Positions 26,299 through 35,735 of a DNA stretch of 64,000 nt are shown piece after piece. The DNA comes from Salinispirillum sp049115955 (GTDB taxonomy: Bacteria; Pseudomonadota; Gammaproteobacteria; Pseudomonadales; Natronospirillaceae). The position numbers and the translations under genes are program-made. The stretch lies in assembly GCA_049115955.1 (NCBI GenBank), contig JAGDZJ010000004.1:186001-250000 (forward strand), written 5' to 3'. The notes under the pieces were generated by a model. It did no database searches. It was not told the DNA's origin and saw only the letters and a program-made list of their open reading frames with translations. Position 1 is the stretch's first letter. Each line of letters begins with the position of its first letter.

Positions 26299-27720
26299 TT
26301 GGCGCAGGGAATTTGGGATACTTGTCTTGCGGTGTTGGAAACCGAGTTGCCACCGCAGCAATTCATCACGTGGATTAAACGGCTATCGACGACCGAGCAA
26401 GCGGCTGGATTGAATTTGGTGGCACCGAATCGGTTTGTCGGAGACTGGGTGCGTGATAAGTATTTGGACCGTATTACACAGTTGGCTAAAGACGTCAGCG
26501 AAAATCCTGCCTATCGGGTGGAAGTCCAGATCGCACAACGCGAAGGTGTTGCTGCTCCGTCAACGATTAATCGCTCTACAGCAACGCCTTTGGCCACTAG
26601 GTCTTTGGGGGGTGATGTCATGGCTGCGGCAGGCGCGGAGAATCGTCGTGCTGCGTCGCTGGCGTCTTCTAATGTGCGAGTAGAAGGTGGGTTGCGGCAC
26701 CACAGCTTTTTGAACCCAGGCTTCACCTTCACCAGTTTTGTTGAAGGCAAAGCGAACCAAATGGCGTTAGCGGCGTCGAAACAGGTCGCGGCGAACGAAG
26801 GAGGTGGCTATAACCCGCTTTTTATATACGGTGGCGTGGGTCTGGGGAAAACGCACTTGATGCATGCCATTGGTAATGAAGTGGTGCAGCGCAATCAGAA
26901 TGCGCGCGTGCTTTACATCCACTCCGAGCGTTTCGTCGCCGATATGGTCAAAGCCTTGCAACAAGGTGCGATGAACGACTTCAAGCGATTCTATCGCAGC
27001 CTGGACGCGCTGTTGATTGACGATATTCAGTTTTTCTCTGGTAAAGATCGTACGCAAGAAGAGTTTTTTCATACCTTCAATGCGTTGTTGGAAGGTAATC
27101 AGCAGGTTATATTGACCTGTGATCGTTTTCCGAAAGAAATGGATGGGTTGGAAGATCGTCTGAAAAGTCGGTTTTCTTGGGGTTTGACGGTAGCGGTGGA
27201 GCCACCGGATCTGGAAACTCGAGTAGCCATTCTGAAGAAGAAGGCCGAGAAGGAAAAAGTTAGGCTGTCCGATGAAGCCGCATTTTTCATTGCACAGCGA
27301 ATTCAGTCTAACGTACGTGAGCTCGAAGGCGCTTTGAAGCGGGTCATTGCCAATGCTCAGTTTACCCGTAGTAGAATTACGCTGGGCTTCATTAAAGACA
27401 CTCTGAAAGATCTGTTGGCGGCGCAGGATAAACAAATATCCATTGATAACATTCAGCGGATGGTGGCCGAGTACTACAACATTAAGATTAATGACTTGTT
27501 GTCGAAGCGGCGCAGCCGATCGGTAGCCAGGCCTCGTCAGATGGCCATGGCGCTGGCAAAAGAACTGACGTCGCACAGTTTGCCGGAAATAGGCGCCGCG
27601 TTTGGTGGTCGAGATCACACCACGGTGTTACACGCCTGTAGAAAGGTTAAAGAGTTGCTGGAATCTTCATCGGAACTTCGGGAAGATTATGCGAAAATAC
27701 ATCGGTCACTGACCAGTTAA
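26299..27720 (+). CDS. dnaA: Chromosomal replication initiator protein DnaA
   Basis: Origin-binding AAA+ initiator. An in-frame ATG-led extension exists (from 26218), but the TTG at 26299 has a GGAGG six bases upstream. It gives MAQGIWDTCL, which puts the conserved Trp at residue 6 exactly as in E. coli DnaA. That makes 473 residues. Domain I (to about 85), a variable linker, then the ATPase (Walker A GGVGLGKTHLMHAIG, Walker B LLIDDIQF) and the domain IV signature GGRDHTTVLHACRK. First gene of dnaA-dnaN-recF-gyrB. Confidence 0.97.
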   Translation: MAQGIWDTCLAVLETELPPQQFITWIKRLSTTEQAAGLNLVAPNRFVGDWVRDKYLDRITQLAKDVSENPAYRVEVQIAQREGVAAPSTINRSTATPLATRSLGGDVMAAAGAENRRAASLASSNVRVEGGLRHHSFLNPGFTFTSFVEGKANQMALAASKQVAANEGGGYNPLFIYGGVGLGKTHLMHAIGNEVVQRNQNARVLYIHSERFVADMVKALQQGAMNDFKRFYRSLDALLIDDIQFFSGKDRTQEEFFHTFNALLEGNQQVILTCDRFPKEMDGLEDRLKSRFSWGLTVAVEPPDLETRVAILKKKAEKEKVRLSDEAAFFIAQRIQSNVRELEGALKRVIANAQFTRSRITLGFIKDTLKDLLAAQDKQISIDNIQRMVAEYYNIKINDLLSKRRSRSVARPRQMAMALAKELTSHSLPEIGAAFGGRDHTTVLHACRKVKELLESSSELREDYAKIHRSLTS

Positions 27721-27740
27721 CAGAATCGAGAGAAAGGACA

Positions 27741-28841
27741 ATGAACCTCAAAGTATCACGTGAAGATTTGCTGAAGCCTCTGCAGTTTGTGGCTGGTGTC
27801 GTCGAGAAGCGCAACACCTTGGCTATATTGGCCAACGTATTGTTAGAAGTGGAAGGCGACGTACTGACGTTAACGGGTACAGACTTGGAAGTTGAACTGG
27901 TGGCGCGACTGCCGTTACTGGAGCCTGCGGAACACAGTGCCGTTACGCTACCGGCGAAGAAGCTACTCGATATCTGCAAATCCCTGCCTGCTGAATCAGT
28001 GATTGATCTTATGCAAGACGGTGATCGCGTCATCATTAAAACCGGCCGCAGTCGTTATAACCTCGCTACCTTGCCAGCCGTAGAGTTTCCCAACATCCAA
28101 ACGGAAGAAGATACTGCACCGGTCACACTGCCACAGCGTGTATTGCGTAAGGTTATCGATTCTACAACCTTTGCCATGGCGGTTCAGGATGTACGTTACT
28201 ATTTGAATGGCATGTTGCTGGAGTTAAAAGACAAGCAGCTTCGTTCCGTTGCGACAGACGGGCATCGCCTGGCCATGGCGCTCACAAAGTTGGATACCGA
28301 TGTACCCAATGTACAAGTCATCGTTCCGCGTAAGGGTATTTTGGAGTTGCAGCGTATCATCGACGACAGCGATAAGAACCTCACGCTTGAACTGACGTCG
28401 AATCACATGCGGGCCACCTTGGATCAGTACACGTTCACCACCAAACTGGTGGACGGCAAGTTCCCAGATTATGAGCGTGTCATTCCTCGCGGCGGGGATA
28501 AGGAAATAATAGCCGATAAAGAAAGCCTTAAAATGGTGCTTTCGCGTGCATCGATCTTGTCTAATGAAAAATATCGTGGTGTGCGCTTGGTCTTTACCGA
28601 CGGGAACGTTCAGGTGTTGGCCAATAACCCGGAGCAAGAAGAAGCGGAAGAAAACTTGGCTGTAGATTACCAAGGTGAATCGTTGGAAGTAGGCTTTAAT
28701 GTGACCTATTTGATTGACGTGCTGAATGCCGTAAAGGGCGACCAGATCATGATTAAAGCATCGGACGCCAACAGCAGTGCCTTAGTACGTGACTTCGATG
28801 ATGATACAGCCGTCTATGTTATTATGCCTATGCGTCTGTAG
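27741..28841 (+). CDS. dnaN: DNA polymerase III subunit beta (sliding clamp)
   Basis: Ring-forming processivity clamp, 366 residues, the usual length. It starts MNLKVSREDLLKPLQFVAGV and ends in YVIMPMRL, the conserved C-terminus that helps form the protein-binding pocket. It sits 20 bp after dnaA with an AGAAAGGA ribosome site, so the two are probably co-transcribed. Confidence 0.98.
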   Translation: MNLKVSREDLLKPLQFVAGVVEKRNTLAILANVLLEVEGDVLTLTGTDLEVELVARLPLLEPAEHSAVTLPAKKLLDICKSLPAESVIDLMQDGDRVIIKTGRSRYNLATLPAVEFPNIQTEEDTAPVTLPQRVLRKVIDSTTFAMAVQDVRYYLNGMLLELKDKQLRSVATDGHRLAMALTKLDTDVPNVQVIVPRKGILELQRIIDDSDKNLTLELTSNHMRATLDQYTFTTKLVDGKFPDYERVIPRGGDKEIIADKESLKMVLSRASILSNEKYRGVRLVFTDGNVQVLANNPEQEEAEENLAVDYQGESLEVGFNVTYLIDVLNAVKGDQIMIKASDANSSALVRDFDDDTAVYVIMPMRL

Positions 28842-28956
28842 TGCCCATTAACATCGTGTATTCGCCGGTAGAGAATGACCTGTTTGATTTAGGGCGGTTT
28901 GAGATCAACCGCTTCTCGCCGGTGTGTTCCCCATTTTCTGCGCTTATCTCCCTCCC

Positions 28957-30081
28957 ATGCCTCTGACTAAAGTTAAGATAAACGGGTTTCGTAATCTGTC
29001 TTCAGTCAGTTGGACGCCGTCCCCACACATCAATCTGATTACGGGGACCAACGGTTCAGGTAAAACGTCTTTGCTTGAAGCGCTCTATGTTTTGGGTTCG
29101 GGCAAGAGTTTCCGTGTTGCTCAAGTAAAACCTTTGATTACCTTCCAGGCAGATCGATTTTCTTTATACGGCGAGTCCTTGACTCCTGAACGTCATTCCA
29201 TGGGCATTGAGAAACGTCTTAGCGGTGATGGTAGTATAGTGATTGACGGCACGCGTGTGGCCAGCGCGTCCGAATTGGCGTCTTTGCTGCCAATCCAGCA
29301 CTTCGGTCTGGACGATTTTCAGTTATTTGAGGGTGGTCCTCGCATTCGTCGACGGTTTCTGGATTGGGGAGTGTTCCACGTGGAACACCATCAAGACGCA
29401 CAATTGTTCCGCCGTTTTGATCGAGCAATAAAACAACGCAATAGTGGGCTTAGATCTGGTAAAATAAGCCGCAGCGAACAACAGGTGTGGGACGCTGAAT
29501 TCCTTAAATGTGCTGAAGTGCTGGATGACGCTCGTCGAAGGTATCTCGGTGCGTTGATGTCGTCCTATCACGCACTGTGTGACGAGTATGGCGATATGCC
29601 ATACGCCGCAGCGCTATCGATACAGTATTCGCCGGGTTGGGATCAAAAATTAACGCTTGCGGATGCAATGCAAAAACCCAATCTCGTCGAGCGAGAGCGT
29701 AAGACCGGTATTACCCAAGCAGGTCCCCATCGTGCCGATCTACGCATGGTGATAGAGGGGCTGTCCGCGCGGGATGTGTTGTCGCGCGGGCAAATGAAGG
29801 TGTTGGGCCACTTATTAAAATTGGCCCAGATCAGAGTATTGGTCACAGCAGGGGCGGGCGATCGTTTGCCAATTCTGTTGTTGGATGATCTGGTGGCAGA
29901 ACTTGATGAACAGAACGTCATTAAGCTTCTTACGCTGGTGAAGAACTTTGGGACACAAGTGTTCCTTACAACCTTAGATGCCAAGCAGTTGCCGTCGATT
30001 AAGGCATGGGCAGACCAAGCAGAAATAAAACTGTTCCACGTGGAACATGGTCAACTGACCGAACAATCGTTTCAGGAGTAA
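28957..30081 (+). CDS. recF: DNA replication and repair protein RecF
   Basis: ABC/SMC-like ATPase that loads RecA at gapped DNA with RecO and RecR. Start taken at ATG 28957 (MPLTKVKINGFRNL), which fits the family; a GTG at 28924 would add 11 unlikely residues. The resulting 374 residues carry Walker A (GTNGSGKTSLLEAL), the signature LSRGQMK and Walker B (ILLLDDLVAELD). Two perfect parS palindromes lie inside the frame and both encode FHVEH. It is followed by gyrB after 3 bp. Confidence 0.97.
   Translation: MPLTKVKINGFRNLSSVSWTPSPHINLITGTNGSGKTSLLEALYVLGSGKSFRVAQVKPLITFQADRFSLYGESLTPERHSMGIEKRLSGDGSIVIDGTRVASASELASLLPIQHFGLDDFQLFEGGPRIRRRFLDWGVFHVEHHQDAQLFRRFDRAIKQRNSGLRSGKISRSEQQVWDAEFLKCAEVLDDARRRYLGALMSSYHALCDEYGDMPYAAALSIQYSPGWDQKLTLADAMQKPNLVERERKTGITQAGPHRADLRMVIEGLSARDVLSRGQMKVLGHLLKLAQIRVLVTAGAGDRLPILLLDDLVAELDEQNVIKLLTLVKNFGTQVFLTTLDAKQLPSIKAWADQAEIKLFHVEHGQLTEQSFQE
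29372..29387. promoter_or_regulatory. parS site (ParB-binding centromere), copy 1
   Basis: TGTTCCACGTGGAACA, a perfect 16-bp palindrome matching the chromosomal parS of Pseudomonas-type bacteria. It is inside recF, about 3.1 kb right of the putative origin, and is read as V-F-H-V-E-H. Confidence 0.9.
30032..30047. promoter_or_regulatory. parS site (ParB-binding centromere), copy 2
   Basis: Second identical 16-bp palindrome, TGTTCCACGTGGAACA, 660 bp after the first, near the 3' end of recF, read as L-F-H-V-E-H. The two sites are in the same codon phase. Confidence 0.9.
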
Positions 30082-30084
30082 CCG

Positions 30085-32493
30085 ATGTCAGAGAATTATG
30101 ATTCGTCGAGTATCAAGGTACTCAAAGGCCTGGATGCCGTCCGTAAGCGTCCAGGAATGTACATAGGCGATACGGATGACGGTACCGGCTTGCACCATAT
30201 GGTGTTTGAAGTCGTCGACAACTCGATCGACGAAGCACTGGCTGGGCATTGCGATGATATTCTTGTCATCATTCATCCCGATGACTCTATTTCGGTGTCT
30301 GACAACGGTCGTGGTATTCCCACCGAAATGCACGAAGAAGGTCAGTCTGCAGCCGAAGTCATCATGACTGTATTGCACGCCGGCGGTAAGTTTGACGACA
30401 ACAGCTATAAGGTATCGGGTGGTTTGCACGGTGTGGGCGTTTCCGTGGTCAACGCGTTGTCGAAAGAGCTGACGCTGACCATCAAGCGTGGCGGTAGCAT
30501 ACACCAACAGCTGTATATCCACGGGGTGCCACAGGCGCCCTTGGCTGTTACAGGCCAAACCAGCGATACCGGCACTACTATCCACTTCAAGCCTTCGGCA
30601 GAAACCTTCACCAATATTAAGTTCGTGTACGAAATACTGGCTAAGCGTCTGCGCGAGTTGTCGTTCCTGAACAGTGGCGTATCCATTCGCTTGAAAGACG
30701 AGCGTTCAGGCAAAGAAGATCATTTCTGCTACGAAGGTGGTCTGCGTACTTTTGTCGACTACCTGAACAAGAACAAAACCACTCTCAACAAGACCTTTCA
30801 CTTCAGTACGCAACGTGAAGACGGTATCGGTGTAGAGGTTGCACTGCAGTGGAACGACAGCTACCAAGAACAAATTCTTTGCTACACCAATAACATTCCG
30901 CAACGCGACGGCGGGACACACCTTGCGGGCTTCCGCGCCGCTATCACGCGCAACCTGAATACTTACATTCAGCAAGAAAGCATGCAGAAGAAGCAAAAGG
31001 TAGCGACCACAGGCGACGATGCTCGAGAAGGCTTAACCGCCATCATCTCGGTCAAGGTGCCTGATCCCAAATTCAGCTCGCAGACCAAAGATAAGTTGGT
31101 CTCAAGCGAAGTGAAAACAGCGGTAGAGCAGGAGATGGGTACATCCTTTGCGGATTACCTTCTGGAAAACCCCGGCGAAGCCAAACAGATCGTACAGAAG
31201 ATGATTGACGCCGCCCGTGCCCGTGAAGCGGCCCGCAAAGCGCGCGAAATGACACGCCGTAAGGGTGCTTTAGACATCGCTGGCCTGCCCGGTAAGTTGG
31301 CAGATTGCCAAGAGAAAGACCCTGCGCTGTCTGAACTCTACCTGGTGGAGGGTGATTCGGCTGGCGGTAGCGCCAAACAGGGCCGAGATCGCCGTACACA
31401 GGCAATTCTGCCGCTCAAAGGTAAAATACTGAACGTCGAGAAAGCCCGTTTCGACAAGATGTTAGCGTCGGCTGAAGTCGGCACACTGATCACCGCCTTG
31501 GGTTGTGGTATTGGCCGCGAAGAATTCAACATACTGAAGCTGCGTTACCATCGCATCATCATCATGACCGATGCCGACGTCGATGGTTCGCACATACGTA
31601 CGCTGTTGCTGACGTTCTTTTTCCGTCAAATGCCGGAGCTGATTGAGAACGGATACATCTATATCGCCCAACCACCGTTGTATAAGGTCAAGAAGGGCAA
31701 GCAAGAACAATACATTAAAGACGACGACGCGCTGAATCAATATCTGACGCAAGTAGCCATTGATGGTGCAAGTTTAACCCCGGGAGATGGCGGCGCACCG
31801 ATCACTGGTAGTGGTCTAGAAACCTTGATTCTGCACTACCAGTCGGTAATGAAGGCCATTCGTCGCCTGAGTCGTGTGTATCCAGAAGCGGTACTCGAGA
31901 ACTTGCTGTACTTGCCCACAGTTGAACGCAGTCATTTAGCGGATCAAACCGAAATGGCGGCTTGGGTAGAGCGTATGGATGGCATGCTACAAGCCTACAA
32001 CACGTCAACGCGCGTCTATACCACGAGCTTAGACCAGCACGCTGAAACAGGCTTATGGATTCCGAAGATCACTGCGATACAACATGGTTTGAGTAATCAT
32101 TACGTGTTGTCGCCAGAGTTCTTTGCCGCTGAAGACTACCGCAACATCAACAGTCTGGGCAAAACCATGGCAGATTTGTTCAGCGGTGGGGCAACAGTGC
32201 AACGAGGTGAAAAAATTCTGCAGACCGAGCGCATGAAAGAAATGATGAGCTGGTTGATGCAGGAAGCACAGCGTGGTTACTACATCCAGCGTTATAAGGG
32301 TCTGGGTGAGATGAACCCAGAGCAACTGTGGGAGACTACAATGGACCCAGAGTCACGCCGTATGTTGCAGGTATCGATCGAAGATGCCATCGGCGCGGAT
32401 CAGATTTTTACAACTCTGATGGGTGATGACGTGGAACCACGTCGTGAGTTCATTCAACAAAACGCTTTGTTGGTGGAAAATCTAGACTACTAA
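30085..32493 (+). CDS. gyrB: DNA gyrase subunit B
   Basis: ATPase subunit of the type II topoisomerase that introduces negative supercoils. The 802 residues are the normal length. GHKL ATPase motifs are present (EVVDNSIDEALAGHCD, DNGRGIPTEMH, GGLHGVGVSVVNAL), as is the TOPRIM domain (EGDSAGGSAKQGRDR, DADVDGSHI) and the C-terminal QRYKGLGEMNPEQLWETTM. The CAGGAG ribosome site lies within the end of recF. A strong terminator follows at 32518. Confidence 0.98.
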   Translation: MSENYDSSSIKVLKGLDAVRKRPGMYIGDTDDGTGLHHMVFEVVDNSIDEALAGHCDDILVIIHPDDSISVSDNGRGIPTEMHEEGQSAAEVIMTVLHAGGKFDDNSYKVSGGLHGVGVSVVNALSKELTLTIKRGGSIHQQLYIHGVPQAPLAVTGQTSDTGTTIHFKPSAETFTNIKFVYEILAKRLRELSFLNSGVSIRLKDERSGKEDHFCYEGGLRTFVDYLNKNKTTLNKTFHFSTQREDGIGVEVALQWNDSYQEQILCYTNNIPQRDGGTHLAGFRAAITRNLNTYIQQESMQKKQKVATTGDDAREGLTAIISVKVPDPKFSSQTKDKLVSSEVKTAVEQEMGTSFADYLLENPGEAKQIVQKMIDAARAREAARKAREMTRRKGALDIAGLPGKLADCQEKDPALSELYLVEGDSAGGSAKQGRDRRTQAILPLKGKILNVEKARFDKMLASAEVGTLITALGCGIGREEFNILKLRYHRIIIMTDADVDGSHIRTLLLTFFFRQMPELIENGYIYIAQPPLYKVKKGKQEQYIKDDDALNQYLTQVAIDGASLTPGDGGAPITGSGLETLILHYQSVMKAIRRLSRVYPEAVLENLLYLPTVERSHLADQTEMAAWVERMDGMLQAYNTSTRVYTTSLDQHAETGLWIPKITAIQHGLSNHYVLSPEFFAAEDYRNINSLGKTMADLFSGGATVQRGEKILQTERMKEMMSWLMQEAQRGYYIQRYKGLGEMNPEQLWETTMDPESRRMLQVSIEDAIGADQIFTTLMGDDVEPRREFIQQNALLVENLDY

Positions 32494-32517
32494 TTCGAAG
32501 CAGTAGCAATAAACAAC

Positions 32518-32552
32518 AAGCCGACTCTGTGCATACAGATGTCGGCTTTTTT
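32518..32552 (+). terminator. Rho-independent terminator after gyrB
   Basis: The stem AAGCCGAC/GTCGGCTT is extended by TCTGT/ACAGA around a GCAT loop, with one bulged T, and followed by six Ts. On the minus strand the same stem is followed by a T-rich run, so it may also stop the convergent acyltransferase transcript. Confidence 0.88.
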
Positions 32553-32573
32553 GTGCTTAATACTTATTAAAGC

Positions 32574-33374
32574 CTAGCTACTGAAGGCTTCTTGAGTTGG
32601 GGTATCTTCCTTATCGCCATCATCGTGCGCAATAGGCTCGACGGGATCAGTGTCTCTTTCACCATGTAAGCTACGATGGATAACAGCCTGCAGTTCCTGT
32701 GTGACGGCGAAGGCGTCTCCCTTGGCTGATATCAATGGAGGATGCACGGTAACTGTAATCAGTCCGGGCCGCTTGGGTTGCCACAGCGACGCGGGCCACA
32801 CTCGGCCGGCATCAAGACTGACGGGTAGTAGCGGTACATCGGCTCTTTGGGCCAAGGTGGCTGCACCCTTGGAAAACTTACCCAATTGGTCGGGGTGGCG
32901 CCGTGTGCCTTCAGGGAATATCAACACATGATGGCCGTCAGTAAGTACTCGCTTACCTTGCTCTACGACCTGCACCATGGCGGATTTTGGATTCGTGCGA
33001 TCAATGGCAATGGGTTTTAACAAACCATAGGTCCAGCCGAAGAACGGTATTTTCAACAAAGACTTTTTGATGACCTGACTTTGCGGATTGATCAGTGTTT
33101 GTAGGAAGAAGGTTTCCCACGCGCTTTGATGATTCGCCGCAATGACAACGGGTTGTTTGGGTAGGTGTTCACGGCCGACGACCTGCCAGCGAATGCCCAG
33201 CACCCAACGAGCGGCGTACAATGAAAACCAGGACCAAGTCAGAATAATGTACGGGTAACGCCAACGCTTAGGCAGTATCCAGCTGGTTAAGCCAGCAAAA
33301 ATTGCCCAGAAAATAGTGAACGGTCCATAAAACAGCAGATAAAAAACAGCGGTAAGAAACCAGGCCAACCACAT
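32574..33374 (-). CDS. 1-acyl-sn-glycerol-3-phosphate acyltransferase (PlsC family)
   Basis: Membrane acyltransferase of phospholipid synthesis, 266 residues. An N-terminal hydrophobic segment (about 1-35) is followed by the catalytic motif NHQSAWE (His-x4-Glu instead of the more common Asp, a known variant), PIAIDRTNP and the FPEGTRR substrate motif. The acidic C-terminal tail (HDDGDKEDTPTQE) is not conserved. It occupies the place of the Pseudomonas PlsC homologue next to gyrB and is convergent with gyrB. Confidence 0.9.
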   Translation of the reverse strand: MWLAWFLTAVFYLLFYGPFTIFWAIFAGLTSWILPKRWRYPYIILTWSWFSLYAARWVLGIRWQVVGREHLPKQPVVIAANHQSAWETFFLQTLINPQSQVIKKSLLKIPFFGWTYGLLKPIAIDRTNPKSAMVQVVEQGKRVLTDGHHVLIFPEGTRRHPDQLGKFSKGAATLAQRADVPLLPVSLDAGRVWPASLWQPKRPGLITVTVHPPLISAKGDAFAVTQELQAVIHRSLHGERDTDPVEPIAHDDGDKEDTPTQEAFSS

Positions 33375-33585
33375 AATAATTCCTCACAGGTGCAGCATTG
33401 AACGTGTGCCCACAACGATGCTGCTGTCGTTTGTGGGGGGTGGCCCGAGCAAGGCTCGAATGTCACCCATGGTACGGGCAAGTGCTTCAACTAGCCAGTA
33501 GCCATACCTCAGTTGTCTTATGACATTCAGGCAATAGCACGCCCGACTGCTCGGTTACTGCGCAGTGTGTCTGAGCTTCAGGCAT

Positions 33586-33612
33586 AAAAAAGCCCAGTCA
33601 TGGACTGGGCTT
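33586..33612 (-). terminator. Rho-independent terminator of glyQ-glyS
   Basis: A 10-bp perfect stem (33590-33599 with 33603-33612, AAGCCCAGTC/GACTGGGCTT) around a 3-base loop. On the minus strand it is followed by a run of six Ts. It lies about 45 bp past the glyS stop codon. The rest of 33375-33656 holds no supported gene; the gmhB gene found here in Pseudomonas is missing. Confidence 0.85.
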
Positions 33613-33656
33613 ATAGAGCCGCGCTATGTTGCTGACTGCTTGAGCTTGAGCGTGGC

Positions 33657-35735
33657 CTACACTTGCAGCAGGGAGATGTCGGCGACCTGCAGGAACAGTT
33701 GACGAATCTTCGCCAACAGCGCCAGTCTTTGTGCCTTAACCGCCGTGTCGTCAGCCATCACCATGACATCGGTAAAGAATCGATCTAGCGGGCCTTTTAG
33801 CGCACTCAAGGCACGCAATGCCGCCTCGTAGTCGCCTTTACCGACCGCAGCGGCTACATCGCTTTCCAGTTGCGGCAGCATTCCGAGCAAGTCTTGCTCT
33901 GTTGGCTCTTGTAGAACGGAAGCATCTAATTGCGCTGGCAGAGCGTCCTCTGCCTTGCTGAGCAGGTTAGCAACGCGCTTATTGGCTTCGGCTAGGCTCG
34001 ATGCCGCATCACTGTGTTTAAACGCACTGACGCCTAATACACGGCGTTGTATGTCCAGTGGCTCACTGATGTTCAGGGCACGGACGGCGTAAAATACATC
34101 GGTGTCGATGTTGGCGTCTTGATACCAAGCGCGGAAGCGCTCGAGCACGTACCCCAACACATCCTGTTCTACTGTTTCGCTCTCGGGCAGATTGCTGTAT
34201 TGCTGTCGGGCCAACAACAAGAGTTCAGCCAGATCCAAGTCCAGCTCCCGTTCGACCAGTATGCGCAGTACGCCTAACGCTGCACGACGCAGTGCATACG
34301 GGTCTTTGGTGCCGGTAGGCTTGAGCCCTATGCCGAAAATACCGACCAAAGTATCGAGACGGTCAGCAAGTGCTACGACGCAGCCTTCCAGCGTTTCTGG
34401 CAGGGCATCACCGGCGAATGCCGGGCGGTACTGGTCACGAATGACTTCGGGTACGCCTTTGGCTTCGCCGTCTTTCTGGGCGTAGTAATAGCCCGCCAAG
34501 CCTTGTAGATCGGCGAATTCAAACACCAAGTCGGTGACTAAGTCGGTTTTCGCGAGCTTGGCACCACGTTGGGCTACCTGTGTGTTGGCGCCGACACGCT
34601 GGGCAATTAAACCCGCCAAGGCTTCGACGCGGGTCGATTTTTCGCGCAGGGTACCCAGTTGCTTCTGAAACACGATCTGTTCCAAACGCGGCAAACGCTC
34701 TTCTAAGGGCGTCTTCTGATCGGTTTCCCAGAAAAACGCCGCATCGGAAAGACGCGGACGGATTACTTTTTCATTACCGTGCACCACCACTTGCGGGTCT
34801 TTACTGGCGATGTTGGCGATAAAGAAGAAGCGTGCCACGAGGTTGCCGCTGGCATCCACGGCTGGGAAGTATTTCTGGTGTTCTTGCATCGAAGACATCA
34901 GTGCTTCCGCTGGCACATCCAGAAAGCGCTCGTCGAACTGACCGGTCAAAGCGACAGGCCATTCGTTCAGACTGTTCACTTCGTCCAACAGAGCATCATC
35001 CAGCAGCACTGTCACTTGGTGCTCACGGGCCAACGCCAACAAATCTTGCTCGATCTTCGCTTTACGGTCGGCAAAATCAGCCAAAACGAAGCCATTTTCT
35101 GCCAACACGCGTTGATAATCACTCGGCTGCTTAACCGGCAACGCAACGGGCGCATGGATGCGGTGACCACGCGTCGTATTGCTAGCCTCTAAACCAAACA
35201 AGCTCACCGGCAACACGTCTTCGCCCCACAGCGCCAGTAACCATTTAACCGGCCGCACGAATTCATAGCGGTGTGTGCCCCAGCGCATGCGCTTGGCGAT
35301 GGGTAACTGATTCAGTGCCTGCTCGATGATGTTGGGCAACAGCGCTGTCGTGTGCTGACCAGCCTCGGTGCCTTCGTGCACCAAATAGTCACCCTTATCC
35401 GTCTTTTCAACGCCCAAGTCAGAAACAGTAACGCCACAGGAACGAGCAAAGCCTTCGGCGGCCTTGGTGGCGTTGCCGTCTTTGTCGTATGCAGCCTGCA
35501 TGGCGGGTCCACGGCGATTAAACGACCGGTCAGCTTGTTGCACCGGTAAACCGTTGATCTGAATCGCCAGGCGACGCGGCGCAGCGTACGAGCGCACGGC
35601 CGTGTAATTGAGATCGGCAGCCGTTAAAGCTTTGGTAATCAACTCTTCAAACGCCGCTGACAGCGTACGTAAGGATTTAGGCGGCAGCTCCTCGGTACCT
35701 AACTCGAATAAGAAATCGCGGGTGTTCTGGCTCAT
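33657..35735 (-). CDS. glyS: Glycyl-tRNA synthetase beta subunit
   Basis: Tetrameric (alpha2beta2) glycyl-tRNA synthetase, tRNA-binding subunit, 692 residues, near the usual length. The N-terminal FLFELGTEELPPKSL is diagnostic, and the C-terminal part contains an anticodon-binding helical region (LDRFFTDVMVMADD). Its start overlaps the glyQ stop by 4 bp, so the subunits are translationally coupled. Confidence 0.98.
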   Translation of the reverse strand: MSQNTRDFLFELGTEELPPKSLRTLSAAFEELITKALTAADLNYTAVRSYAAPRRLAIQINGLPVQQADRSFNRRGPAMQAAYDKDGNATKAAEGFARSCGVTVSDLGVEKTDKGDYLVHEGTEAGQHTTALLPNIIEQALNQLPIAKRMRWGTHRYEFVRPVKWLLALWGEDVLPVSLFGLEASNTTRGHRIHAPVALPVKQPSDYQRVLAENGFVLADFADRKAKIEQDLLALAREHQVTVLLDDALLDEVNSLNEWPVALTGQFDERFLDVPAEALMSSMQEHQKYFPAVDASGNLVARFFFIANIASKDPQVVVHGNEKVIRPRLSDAAFFWETDQKTPLEERLPRLEQIVFQKQLGTLREKSTRVEALAGLIAQRVGANTQVAQRGAKLAKTDLVTDLVFEFADLQGLAGYYYAQKDGEAKGVPEVIRDQYRPAFAGDALPETLEGCVVALADRLDTLVGIFGIGLKPTGTKDPYALRRAALGVLRILVERELDLDLAELLLLARQQYSNLPESETVEQDVLGYVLERFRAWYQDANIDTDVFYAVRALNISEPLDIQRRVLGVSAFKHSDAASSLAEANKRVANLLSKAEDALPAQLDASVLQEPTEQDLLGMLPQLESDVAAAVGKGDYEAALRALSALKGPLDRFFTDVMVMADDTAVKAQRLALLAKIRQLFLQVADISLLQV

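Noticed and set aside
26767..27618. 283-codon open frame on the minus strand
   Set aside because: Antisense to the ATPase and DNA-binding domains of dnaA; no ribosome site and no recognisable motif.
27750..27765. Third parS-like site at the start of dnaN (TATCACGTGAAG)
   Set aside because: Only the central TCACGTGA fits; the outer bases break the palindrome, unlike the two perfect copies in recF.
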